Assembly (NCBI GenBank): GCA_021151535.1
Contig: JAGKXC010000049.1
Coordinates: forward strand, 1-15,498
From: Sphingobacteriia bacterium
GTDB lineage: Bacteria; Bacteroidota; Bacteroidia; NS11-12g; UBA955
DNA length: 15,498 nucleotides
Direction: 5' to 3'
A model generated the notes under the pieces. The model ran no database searches. It had not been told where the DNA came from and saw nothing but the letters and a program-made list of their open reading frames with translations. Positions 1 to 7,499 of the stretch are shown here, in pieces. Each line of letters opens with the position of its first letter. Position 1 is the first letter of the stretch. Made by a program: the position numbers and the translations under genes.

Positions 1-2
1 GT

Positions 3-263
3 GCCAGATTAATTAATATTTACTATTTGTTTTTATATTTATATTTATTTAAAATTAAGGATTATCTATTTAAAAATAGTTTTTATTATAAAATTTTAAA
101 TATTTATTCATTTTTCTTTTTATTACCTTTAGTAGTATTAATTAGAACCTTGTTTGACTACTTAGGTTTTGCAACGTTTTTTGGGGGACCATTTGTTCGG
201 TTTTTGTTTAATGAAGACACACCGATTATTGATGGTTTTAAGGCAGTTTTTCCATCGTTTTAA
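3..263 (+). CDS. C-terminal fragment of an unrecognised hydrophobic protein (5' end outside window)
   Basis: The frame is open from the first bases of the window to TAA at 261-263. A TTG at 27 is available as a start, but the frame is uninterrupted upstream of it, so this is more likely the tail of a longer gene. The visible 86 residues are rich in Phe, Tyr, Leu and Ile. There is one likely membrane-associated stretch (IYSFFFLLPLVVLI, about 111-155) followed by a short tail ending GFKAVFPSF. I do not recognise the family; tails like this occur on membrane-bound transferases, but that is a guess. The DNA is extremely AT-rich: by hand count 13 of the first 120 bases are G or C, against 66 of 120 at 301-420. 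The next gene starts 2 nt after this stop. Confidence 0.45.
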   Translation, partial: ARLINIYYLFLYLYLFKIKDYLFKNSFYYKILNIYSFFFLLPLVVLIRTLFDYLGFATFFGGPFVRFLFNEDTPIIDGFKAVFPSF

Positions 264-265
264 AT

Positions 266-1513
266 TTGGATTTAGGATTACTACATAGTTTTGTAGGCAA
301 GCGGTTTAAGCAACCGTTGGTGTTGATTCAGAGTGATGATTGGGGCTTAAACCGAAACGGAACTGCTGCAGCACTGCAGGCTCTTGCCGGGCGGTATCCG
401 GAGGCGTTGAAAACGCCCATGCAGCGATATGATGTTTTGGAGAGCGAGGAGGATGTTGGGTTATTGAGGCAGGTGTTGGAGGGGAAAGGTTTTGGAGAGC
501 GGCATGGCGGTGGTTGGGCCATAGAGAATGGTGTTTTGGGGAGAGAGGGTAATCAAGTTGGAGGGTTTATGATTGGGAAGGGGAAGCCGGAGGATACCGC
601 CGCGGTGATGACTTGTAATGCGGTGATGGCGAATGTAGATTTTGAGAAGACGTTACACGTAGGCAAGTTTGTTCAGGAGGGTGTTGTGGAAACCTACAGG
701 AGGATATATGGAGAAGGTTTGGGTGGGTACGAAGGTTTGAAAGCGGGGCAGGAAGCGGGTGTATTTGACATGCAGTTTCACGGAGGGGTGCATTTGCAGT
801 ATAGGCGATGGATGGAGGCAGTGGCTCAAGGTGATTTGTATGTGAATGAGGGATTGAGGCAAGGTGTGATGGGTGTATCGCCCGAAAAAAAAGAAGCGAG
901 TGGTAAGCGCGGGAATTTCATGGCGGCATTGGATTGGCATCCGGAGGAGGCTGGTTATACAGAGTTGTTGGAAAGGCTGTTGCAGGCCTACTGGGAGTTT
1001 GAGGGTGTTTGGGGTAAGCGGGCGAAATCGTTTATCGCCCCAGCATATATTTGGGATGAGGCGATGGAATCGATGTTGGCGGTAGCTGGAATTGATGTGA
1101 TTCAGGGATTGCCGTTTCAGTTGTTTTCGGACGGGAAAGGTGGTTTTAAGCGAAAGTATAGGCGGATGGCGTATTCACAGGTGACTGCTGTTGGCGGGAA
1201 TGGTAATTTGCATGGGATGTCTGGTGTGGATTTGGCAAAACCGAAGGTGTTTTACACGTTGCGCAATTGCTATTTTGAGCCAGGTGAGAATTATAATAGG
1301 GATTATGTGGGTGAGTGTTTGAAGCGGGCGAAGACCTTGATTTCATGGGGTGTTCCGGTTGTAATTAATACGCATCGGTTTAATTATATGGGTGGGGTGA
1401 GTGAGGATCATCGGGCGCATGGATTAAAAGAATTGAATCGATTGATTAAAGGAATTCGCAAGCATTGGCCGCAGGCAAAGTTTGTGGGTACGGAATATTT
1501 TTCTAAATCATAA
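266..1513 (+). CDS. Divergent NodB-like polysaccharide deacetylase-fold protein, copy 1
   Basis: This 415-residue protein has the pattern of the NodB/CE4 metal-dependent carbohydrate deacetylase fold. An early hydrophobic strand ends in SDDWG (D24, D25), followed by FHGGVH (H172 and H176, an HxxxH pair) and a late NTHR (H370). In CE4 enzymes a DD, an HxxxH and a late His supply the catalytic base, metal ligands and general acid, so a role in de-N- or de-O-acylating the cluster's glycan is plausible. It is clearly paralogous to the protein at 12905-14074: shared features include YDVLESEED, ANVDF, a VWG segment, RNCYFEP and a C-terminal block around THR..(F/Y)(V/M)GG and KHWPQ. No signal peptide is visible, which is unusual for periplasmic deacetylases. 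The start is TTG at 266, 2 nt after the upstream stop; the frame is closed by a stop at 239-241 and there is no ATG before the conserved core. The coding strand is extremely G-rich. Fold confidence is moderate and activity is inferred. Confidence 0.65.
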   Translation: MDLGLLHSFVGKRFKQPLVLIQSDDWGLNRNGTAAALQALAGRYPEALKTPMQRYDVLESEEDVGLLRQVLEGKGFGERHGGGWAIENGVLGREGNQVGGFMIGKGKPEDTAAVMTCNAVMANVDFEKTLHVGKFVQEGVVETYRRIYGEGLGGYEGLKAGQEAGVFDMQFHGGVHLQYRRWMEAVAQGDLYVNEGLRQGVMGVSPEKKEASGKRGNFMAALDWHPEEAGYTELLERLLQAYWEFEGVWGKRAKSFIAPAYIWDEAMESMLAVAGIDVIQGLPFQLFSDGKGGFKRKYRRMAYSQVTAVGGNGNLHGMSGVDLAKPKVFYTLRNCYFEPGENYNRDYVGECLKRAKTLISWGVPVVINTHRFNYMGGVSEDHRAHGLKELNRLIKGIRKHWPQAKFVGTEYFSKS

Positions 1514-1520
1514 AATATTG

Positions 1521-3557
1521 ATGAACAATCATTTGGATATAAAAAAGAAGGCTGGTGAGTTGGCATTTATAATCACAACCGCAACGTTATTGCAATTGGC
1601 ATATCGCTTTATTGGCATGGGCGATTTTGGCTGGTCTATTATGGGCAAGGTGTGGTTGTTGGGAATGGGTATGGCGATGGCTGTTTACGGCTTGAATCGC
1701 TGGTTAAAGTTGCCATTTATAGGCGCGGGCTTGGTGCTAGGGATATTGGTTTTCACGGGTAAGTGGCATTTTGGTCTGTATGTTTTGTGGGCAATTGCTT
1801 TGGGTGGTTTGATACAGTTTGTGATGGATATGCGGGGTGAGAGCGGAGCGGCGAAAGAGATGGGAGCAGAAATGCAGGGAGCAGGAGTAAAGGGTGATCT
1901 AACAGAAGGAGCTAAGAAACTAGTTGAGAAACTGGCGGAGCGAAAGGTTGAGAAACAAGGGGGTGATGATACGGTTGGTAGCAGAAAGAAAGGTGCCGGA
2001 CTGTGGTTTTTGAGCAGTGTTTTGGTGGTTCTGGTAATGGGTTTGGGAGTGAATTGGCTAATCAACTACAACTACGAATTTTTGTTGGAGCGCGGCTGGA
2101 CGCATATTGATTCTGTGTGGCACAGTGCGATTTCATCGATGTATAAGCATTTTGGCATTTGTTCATTGGGCATAGACGGTTTGAATCCGATCACCTATCA
2201 TACGTTGATGCATAAAACCATGGCGGGCTTGAGTGTTACGGGTGGTATTCCGGTGATTCAAATTTATGCTTTGTTTTATGGTGTTTGGGCCCCGGTTTTG
2301 TTGGTGGCATCCATGATAGCGTTAGCCAAAAAGAGCGCTGAATTTTTTCAAAAGGAAGCATTGGTAAAATCTTATCAAACCTGGAATCCGTTATCAGTAG
2401 GTGCTGGAGTTTGGTGGACGGTTGCTGGCATTCTTTACATGGTATTCTTCCGACTTTTCATATTCAGAGGACTGAATCTAGGTGAAGAAATGCTCATGAG
2501 TGAAAGTCATTTCTTGGGCATGTTGTTTATGATTTTTGCATTCACCACTTATTTTGAGTATCGCAAAACAGGTCAGGTTTATTTGATTATTATGTCTTGT
2601 GCATGGCTTTTCATTACCTCTTTAACCAAGAGTAATTTGGGCGTTTTGGCGTATGGTGTGATGGGTGTGATTTTGGTTTTGGGACATTTAAAAGATTTGA
2701 GATTTTGGATCAGTTATGCGGCATCAGCGGCGGGATTTTTGGCGGCGATGTTGAAGGTTGCCGAAAAAGCTAGTGAGCAAACAGCTTGGATTGCCCCCAA
2801 ATGGGGTTTTGCAGAAACGGTAAAGGAATATGCCACCGTGTTAAACTATATACCTATTCCGGTTTTTGCGGTGAAGGTTTTGATTCATTTTGTTTTGTTT
2901 TATTTACCGGTTTGGTTGTTGGTTTGGCGATACAAAAGAATTTTTGGCGCTAAGTGGTATCTGCAGAAATCGATATGGATGGTTGGCGCTTTACTGGTAC
3001 CAAGTTTGGCGGTGAACTACATAGTGGGATTGGGATTTAATTCATTTTATTTCACGAATCCGGTCAACTTTATCGCTGTAATATTTTTGGTAATACCGAT
3101 GGTTCATTGGGCGGATCAAGTGGATGTTGACGCTAAGGGGATTGGGCGATGGATTCAAGAAAAAATGTCGGTGCTTGCGTTATTTGCGGTAGTAGGTTTG
3201 GCGATGTATTCGGTGTTAGACTTGCATAGAATGGGCAGCCCACAAAACCCCAACAATTACTATTACTGCAGAAAAGAAATGAGCAAGATTCCGTCGAAAC
3301 CTGCGATGGAAGCATGGGTAAAACGAGCAAATGATTTGCAGGCTCAAGCCAATAGCAATACAGTTTTGGAATACGATATTCAACAGATGTTAGGCATAGG
3401 ATATGTTGAATTGGGCGGATCGTTTATGGTTCCGGGTATCACAGAAATGGTAACGGTTGGGCATGTACCACCAGGTTATTTTTATACTTATGGTGATTAC
3501 ATGGGAGTGAAATATCCCTTGATTTTGCCAGAGAAGGTGGAGAAGGTGAAGTTTTAA
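1521..3557 (+). CDS. Large polytopic membrane protein, GT-C-like (candidate membrane glycosyltransferase or polymerase)
   Basis: This 678-residue integral membrane protein starts at ATG 1521, 7 nt after the previous stop. A TTG at 1482 would add 13 residues inside the upstream gene and is less likely. About four hydrophobic helices (residues ~13-100) are followed by a charged Lys/Glu/Gly-rich hydrophilic stretch (~101-150), then a helix (~153-175). Next is a polar segment with H195-I-D197-S-V-W-H201 and, shortly after, GLNPITYH. Many further helices follow, then a polar C-terminal domain of about 110 residues. An Asp/His-rich first loop between helices followed by many helices is typical of lipid-linked-sugar GT-C transferases, but I cannot assign a family. 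A Wzy-like polymerase is the main alternative. Its place between a deacetylase-like gene and sugar-modification genes supports a role in polysaccharide assembly at the inner membrane. Confidence 0.55.
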   Translation: MNNHLDIKKKAGELAFIITTATLLQLAYRFIGMGDFGWSIMGKVWLLGMGMAMAVYGLNRWLKLPFIGAGLVLGILVFTGKWHFGLYVLWAIALGGLIQFVMDMRGESGAAKEMGAEMQGAGVKGDLTEGAKKLVEKLAERKVEKQGGDDTVGSRKKGAGLWFLSSVLVVLVMGLGVNWLINYNYEFLLERGWTHIDSVWHSAISSMYKHFGICSLGIDGLNPITYHTLMHKTMAGLSVTGGIPVIQIYALFYGVWAPVLLVASMIALAKKSAEFFQKEALVKSYQTWNPLSVGAGVWWTVAGILYMVFFRLFIFRGLNLGEEMLMSESHFLGMLFMIFAFTTYFEYRKTGQVYLIIMSCAWLFITSLTKSNLGVLAYGVMGVILVLGHLKDLRFWISYAASAAGFLAAMLKVAEKASEQTAWIAPKWGFAETVKEYATVLNYIPIPVFAVKVLIHFVLFYLPVWLLVWRYKRIFGAKWYLQKSIWMVGALLVPSLAVNYIVGLGFNSFYFTNPVNFIAVIFLVIPMVHWADQVDVDAKGIGRWIQEKMSVLALFAVVGLAMYSVLDLHRMGSPQNPNNYYYCRKEMSKIPSKPAMEAWVKRANDLQAQANSNTVLEYDIQQMLGIGYVELGGSFMVPGITEMVTVGHVPPGYFYTYGDYMGVKYPLILPEKVEKVKF

Positions 3558-3635
3558 GAGTGAAGGAATTGGTAACTAATTGCGTTTTGCAGCGAGAGTT
3601 AAAATATTATTAATTATACATTTAATACAGGATTC
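3558..3635. other. 78-nt intergenic gap, AT-rich, possible leader of the aminotransferase gene
   Basis: The second half is very AT-rich (3600-3627). It holds TACATTTA at 3617-3624, one base off the Bacteroidota -7 element, but the nearest upstream TTTG (3586-3589) is 27 nt away, too far for the usual spacing. No hairpin or terminator is seen. Confidence 0.3.
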
Positions 3636-4739
3636 ATGGGATTTTTGAACGAATATATTGAGCGATTAAAACCTTATCAGGTGGCGAGTCATAAGATTTG
3701 GGAAGTGGATAGAACGGAACGTGAAGGCATGCTCAAATTGGATTGGAACGAGGGTAGCATTCCTCCATCGCCCAAGGTAAAGGAGGAAATGATGCGGTTG
3801 GTAGCGGATGAGACGATATATGGCTTGTATCCGCCTACTTACAGCGATCGGTTGATGCGATTGTTGGCTGATTTCACGGGTGTGAAGGAGGCTAATTTGC
3901 AATATTTTGGCAGTTCGGATAGCTTACAGGAGTATGTTAGCCGGGCGATTTTAACGGAAAGTGAAGGTGTACTGATGGTAGGTCCTACGTATGATAATTT
4001 TCGATTGAGTGCTGAGGCTCAAGGGGCCAAGCTGCATTATTTTGAAATGGATGCGCCGTTTGTGATGGATGTAGTTGCATTGGATGCAAAAATTGTTGCA
4101 ATTGAGGGATTGAAAATGGTGTATTTATGCAATCCCAACAATCCAACGGGTACGGTTACGGCGAAACAGGATTTGATGTGGTTGATGGATCGGCATCCGG
4201 CGGTTTTGTTTTTCATCGATGAGGCGTATCACGAATTTGGTGGCGAAACGGTTTGTGAGGATGTGATGAAGCGTGAGAATTTGTTGGTAAGCAGGACGTT
4301 TTCGAAGGCATTTTGTTTGGCCGGATTTCGGATTGGCTATTTGATGGGATCGCAGGCGTTGATTGGTGGAATATCGAAGATTCGGAATGCCAAAAACATT
4401 ACTGTTTTTGGTCAGGCCGCGGCTTGTATGGCCTTGGAAGATGTTCCTTATATGCGTGAATTTGTAAGGGAAGTTACCCAGGCGCGAAAGCAATTTATTT
4501 CGTTTTTGCAGGGGTATCCCGATAAGTTGGAGGTATTTGCCAGTGAGGCGAATTTTGTGTTGATGCGATTTAAGCAGGAGGGGGAGAAGGAGCAGATGAT
4601 GGCGCATTTGATAGAGGCAGGAATTTTTGTAAGGAATTTAACGCATAGTGAGAAATTGAAGGGTTGTTTGCGGATTTCTGTGGGAACTAAGGAGCAGATG
4701 GCTGTGGTTGAAGCTGCGATGCAAGAATTTTGGGGTTAA
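3636..4739 (+). CDS. HisC-like PLP-dependent aminotransferase (class I/II fold)
   Basis: This 367-residue protein is typical in length and motif order for the histidinol-phosphate aminotransferase group. It has LDWNEG near the N-terminus, YPPTYSDRL, a GPTYDNF segment, NPNNPTG (166-172), FIDEAY (D195, Y198) and SRTFSKAF with the PLP-binding K224 followed by GFRIGY (R232). PLP chemistry is therefore secure, but the substrate is not. Inside a glycan locus and next to an HAD hydrolase it is unlikely to be the housekeeping HisC. A modification role, such as transaminating a keto-phosphate to an amino-alcohol phosphate, or making an amino-acid substituent, fits better. The ATG at 3636 follows a 78-nt gap, so a separate promoter is possible, although I see no convincing one. 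The next gene starts 74 nt downstream. Confidence 0.88.
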   Translation: MGFLNEYIERLKPYQVASHKIWEVDRTEREGMLKLDWNEGSIPPSPKVKEEMMRLVADETIYGLYPPTYSDRLMRLLADFTGVKEANLQYFGSSDSLQEYVSRAILTESEGVLMVGPTYDNFRLSAEAQGAKLHYFEMDAPFVMDVVALDAKIVAIEGLKMVYLCNPNNPTGTVTAKQDLMWLMDRHPAVLFFIDEAYHEFGGETVCEDVMKRENLLVSRTFSKAFCLAGFRIGYLMGSQALIGGISKIRNAKNITVFGQAAACMALEDVPYMREFVREVTQARKQFISFLQGYPDKLEVFASEANFVLMRFKQEGEKEQMMAHLIEAGIFVRNLTHSEKLKGCLRISVGTKEQMAVVEAAMQEFWG

Positions 4740-4813
4740 TTGAGGGTGTGAATTATAAAATTTTAAACTGAGGCGCAGGAGTTGTGCTTGAGTTGAAGGA
4801 TAAATAAACAATT

Positions 4814-5506
4814 ATGGCAAAAAAATTGGCACTTTTCGATGTTTGTGAAACGTTGATTTCGTTTCAAACAGCGGATGCTTATGTTGATTATGTGAGGGAG
4901 CATATCGACGATCCAACGGCGGCATTTCGCATGAAAAGGTGGGAATTCTTTTTGCGTTTTTCTCGCGCTGTGGGCATTATTAAATTTACCTACAAGTTTA
5001 TGCCGAATCGCCAGATTGAGAAACGATGGAAATTGTACCAATTGAAGGGAATCAGTGAATTGTATTTGCTAAAAATGGGACAGAATTATGTGGATGATGT
5101 GTTGCGGTATTCTGAAATTAAGCCGGTGGTAGATCGCATGCAGCAATATGTGTTGGATGGTTACGATGTGTTGATGGTATCGGCGGGATATGATATTTAT
5201 TTACAATTTTTGGGTGGTTTGTATGGGGTTCCGGTAATTGCTACAGAACTGGAATTTGTGGGTGGTACATGTACGGGTAGAATGGCGGGAAAAGATTGCT
5301 ATGGAGAGGAAAAAGTGAGCAGAATTCGGAAGTATTTGTTTACGGTTGATGGCGATGCAGTGTATGAAGATGATTGTGTTTCTTATAGTGATAGTATTAG
5401 TGATTTGCCGATGATGTTGCAGTGTAAGCGCGCTGTAACGGTGATAAAAAAAGGCAGGAAGAACTGGGGCGAAAAGTATGGTTTTGAGTGTATTTGGGTT
5501 GATTAA
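4814..5506 (+). CDS. HAD-IB-like phosphatase-fold hydrolase with Cys in motif I (DVCET)
   Basis: The 230-residue protein shows all four HAD motifs. Motif I is LFDVCETL (nucleophile D9), motif II is VSAGYD (S123), motif III is around K167 in GEEKVSR, and motif IV is YSDSISDLP (D193, D197). The YSDS..DLP ending and the helical cap between motifs I and II match the phosphoserine-phosphatase-like IB group. Motif I is atypical: the Asp two residues after the nucleophile, normally the general acid/base, is Cys (C11). I recall similar DVC(D/E)TL proteins from other polysaccharide loci, so this may be a subfamily trait rather than damage. The gene follows the aminotransferase and is 3 nt upstream of the TupA-like gene, so it probably acts on a phosphorylated precursor in the same pathway. 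ATG 4814 is a clear start. Confidence 0.82.
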   Translation: MAKKLALFDVCETLISFQTADAYVDYVREHIDDPTAAFRMKRWEFFLRFSRAVGIIKFTYKFMPNRQIEKRWKLYQLKGISELYLLKMGQNYVDDVLRYSEIKPVVDRMQQYVLDGYDVLMVSAGYDIYLQFLGGLYGVPVIATELEFVGGTCTGRMAGKDCYGEEKVSRIRKYLFTVDGDAVYEDDCVSYSDSISDLPMMLQCKRAVTVIKKGRKNWGEKYGFECIWVD

Positions 5507-5509
5507 AGA

Positions 5510-6436
5510 TTGATTTTTTTGAAGGATATATTATTTTGGATTGATTTGGGTTTAAGGAAGTTCAAGTACTTCTTTAGCAATCAAATTTGGAGCGACAAGG
5601 CGATTATCAAGCGACAGTTCAAGCATTATCACGGATATGCGATAGACTTGGATCGCCCGAAAACATTGAATGAAAAATTGCAGTGGTTGAAGTTGCATGA
5701 TCGAAAGCCATTTCACACGCAATTGGCCGATAAAATTGCGATGCGCGATTTTGTGGCTAAGGAATTGGGAGATGAATTATTGGTTCCGTTGTTGTATCGC
5801 ACACGGGATTACCGGGATTTGAGGCCGGAGAATTTGCCCGAACCGCCATTTATAATCAAGGCGAATCACAATTCGGGAAGTTTTGTGATTGTTAGGGATA
5901 AAAATGAGGTGAATTGGGAAAAAGTGAGGCAGGATTTCCGATTTATTTTGAAGTGGAATTATTATTGGAGTGAGCGGGAATGGCAGTATAAGAACATTGT
6001 TCCGGAGATTTTGGTGGAGCGATTATTGGAAACCAAGGAGGGCAAAATTCCCAATGATTACAAGATTAATTGCTTGAATGGCGAGGTGGCATTTGTATAT
6101 GTGGCAGTTGATCGAGAGGGTAAAAACAAGCGAAATATTTACGATCCGCAATGGAATCCTTTGCCATTTACTTGGGCGAAGTTTTATAAAGATCATGCAG
6201 GAATGCGGGGCGATGAAGTGGAAGCACCGGCAACTTTGGAGCAGATGTATGCGATTTCGAGGAAGGTAGCGGCGTTGTATCCCTATGTTCGGGTGGATTT
6301 TTACGATGTGGATGGGAAGTTATATATCGGTGAGATTACACAATGTCAGGGAGGCGGTTACGACCAATTTTTGCCCTTTAAATGGGATGAATATTGGGGT
6401 GAAAAGATGCCCTTAAAAGTAGTTGATGACAAATAA
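5510..6436 (+). CDS. TupA-like ATP-grasp protein
   Basis: This 308-residue protein matches the TupA-like ATP-grasp family, named after a teichuronopeptide biosynthesis protein. The family hallmark KTLNEKLQWLKLHDRKP lies at residues 51-67, followed by a short ADKIAMRDFV block, an ATP-grasp strand FIIKANHNSGS (~114-124), and a C-terminal VRVDFYDVDGKLYIGEI segment holding likely metal/ATP ligands. ATP-grasp enzymes usually ligate a carboxylate to an amine, so amidating or amino-acylating a glycan is possible. Members are often annotated loosely as glycosyltransferases and I know of no firm biochemistry. The start must be non-ATG: a stop lies in frame at 5504-5506, the first Met is residue 78, and the family block begins long before it. 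TTG 5510 is the best choice, 3 nt after the HAD stop and in the same frame as that gene. Confidence 0.82.
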   Translation: MIFLKDILFWIDLGLRKFKYFFSNQIWSDKAIIKRQFKHYHGYAIDLDRPKTLNEKLQWLKLHDRKPFHTQLADKIAMRDFVAKELGDELLVPLLYRTRDYRDLRPENLPEPPFIIKANHNSGSFVIVRDKNEVNWEKVRQDFRFILKWNYYWSEREWQYKNIVPEILVERLLETKEGKIPNDYKINCLNGEVAFVYVAVDREGKNKRNIYDPQWNPLPFTWAKFYKDHAGMRGDEVEAPATLEQMYAISRKVAALYPYVRVDFYDVDGKLYIGEITQCQGGGYDQFLPFKWDEYWGEKMPLKVVDDK

Positions 6437-7499
6437 GATGGGAACAGAGAATCAGGTACAGAGTGAGCATTCGATAGCGGTAATTTTGCCTTATTTTGGC
6501 AATTTTCCGAATTATTTCCCTTTGTGGTTACAGAGTTGTGCGGCCAATCCGAGTGTGCATTGGTTTGTATTCACGGACAGTAAGGTTACTTATGATTACC
6601 CTAGTAATTTCACGGTGATTCAATGTACTTTACAGGATGTGGAACGATGGGCGCAGGATTGGTTGGGCGATGATATTCCATTGATTCGGCCCCATAAGTT
6701 GTGCGATTTCAAGGTGCTTTATGGTGGCATTTTTTCCAAGTGGATTGAAGGTTATACCCACTGGGGCTATTGCGATGTAGATTTGATTTTTGGCGATATC
6801 CGTTCATTTGTAACGGATGAGATATTGAATCAATACGACAAGGTGTTTAGCTTGGGACATTTTGCGGTGATGCGCAATCAACCCCAAGTGCATGAAATGA
6901 TCAAAGCCTTTGCTTTAGGACCTGGAGTGAAGGAATATGTATTGTTGAATCCGCATACTACTTTGTTTGACGAATGGTATGGCAAATGGAATGTAAATCA
7001 ATTGTTTACAGATAACGGGTTAAGCATTTATGATCCGCATTGCATGACAGATGCTTATGTGGGTTCGCAGAGTTTCAAGCGTACATTTTGGAAGCATGAA
7101 TTGGGTTGGTATAAACCTGAGAAGGCATCGAATTTGATGATTTGGAACGAAGAGAGAGGGCTTACTCGATATTTTGTGGAGGGTGGAAAAGTGCAGGAGG
7201 AATCTACCTTGTACATTCACTTGAAAGAAAGGCCGATGCAGATTCATGCAGGCTTGGTGGAAGCGGCGAAGGTGGTAGGAAAAAGAAATCAATGGGCGAT
7301 TTTCCCCAGTGGTTTTCAGGTATGGGAAGAAGGAAAGGCAATTGAAGCGGGCGATTTTGGGAAATATCAAGAAGGGTTTTTCCAATTTTTGGATAGACGG
7401 GGTAGCAGAAAGTGGAAGAATGGCATTTACCGTTTGAAATTGTCATTGGGCTTGATAAAGCGCCAAGGCAGTTATGAAAATATAAAACAAAACTCTTGA
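6426..7499 (+). CDS. DUF6625-like putative glycosyltransferase
   Basis: This 357-residue protein resembles the DUF6625 family found in many bacterial polysaccharide loci. It opens with IAVILPYFGNFPNYFPLWL, has YPSNFTVIQ, then a RPHKLCDFKVLYG block and WGYCDVDLIFGD (DVD at residues 117-119), followed by SLGHFAVMRN. The DVD after a hydrophobic strand looks like the metal/nucleotide-binding DxD of GT-A glycosyltransferases, which is why a transferase role is proposed; the family has no established activity that I know of. ATG 6426 overlaps the TupA-like gene by 11 nt. ATG 6438, 1 nt after that stop, is a reasonable alternative and would still keep the conserved start of the domain. The end overlaps the next gene's TTG in the tetranucleotide TTGA, indicating translational coupling. 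Confidence 0.75.
   Translation: MTNKMGTENQVQSEHSIAVILPYFGNFPNYFPLWLQSCAANPSVHWFVFTDSKVTYDYPSNFTVIQCTLQDVERWAQDWLGDDIPLIRPHKLCDFKVLYGGIFSKWIEGYTHWGYCDVDLIFGDIRSFVTDEILNQYDKVFSLGHFAVMRNQPQVHEMIKAFALGPGVKEYVLLNPHTTLFDEWYGKWNVNQLFTDNGLSIYDPHCMTDAYVGSQSFKRTFWKHELGWYKPEKASNLMIWNEERGLTRYFVEGGKVQEESTLYIHLKERPMQIHAGLVEAAKVVGKRNQWAIFPSGFQVWEEGKAIEAGDFGKYQEGFFQFLDRRGSRKWKNGIYRLKLSLGLIKRQGSYENIKQNS

Noticed and set aside
4125..4607. Long open frame on the minus strand (about 160 codons) opposite the aminotransferase gene
   Set aside because: It lies wholly within a confidently assigned gene; its translation has no recognisable domain and is rich in His, Arg, Leu and Ile, as expected from the antisense of a G/T-biased gene. 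Similar minus-strand frames at 1685-2065 and 11192-11632 were rejected for the same reason.
4740..4813. Intergenic gap searched for a terminator or promoter
   Set aside because: It holds an AAAATTTT palindrome but no stable hairpin, no U-tract and no TAnnTTTG element.
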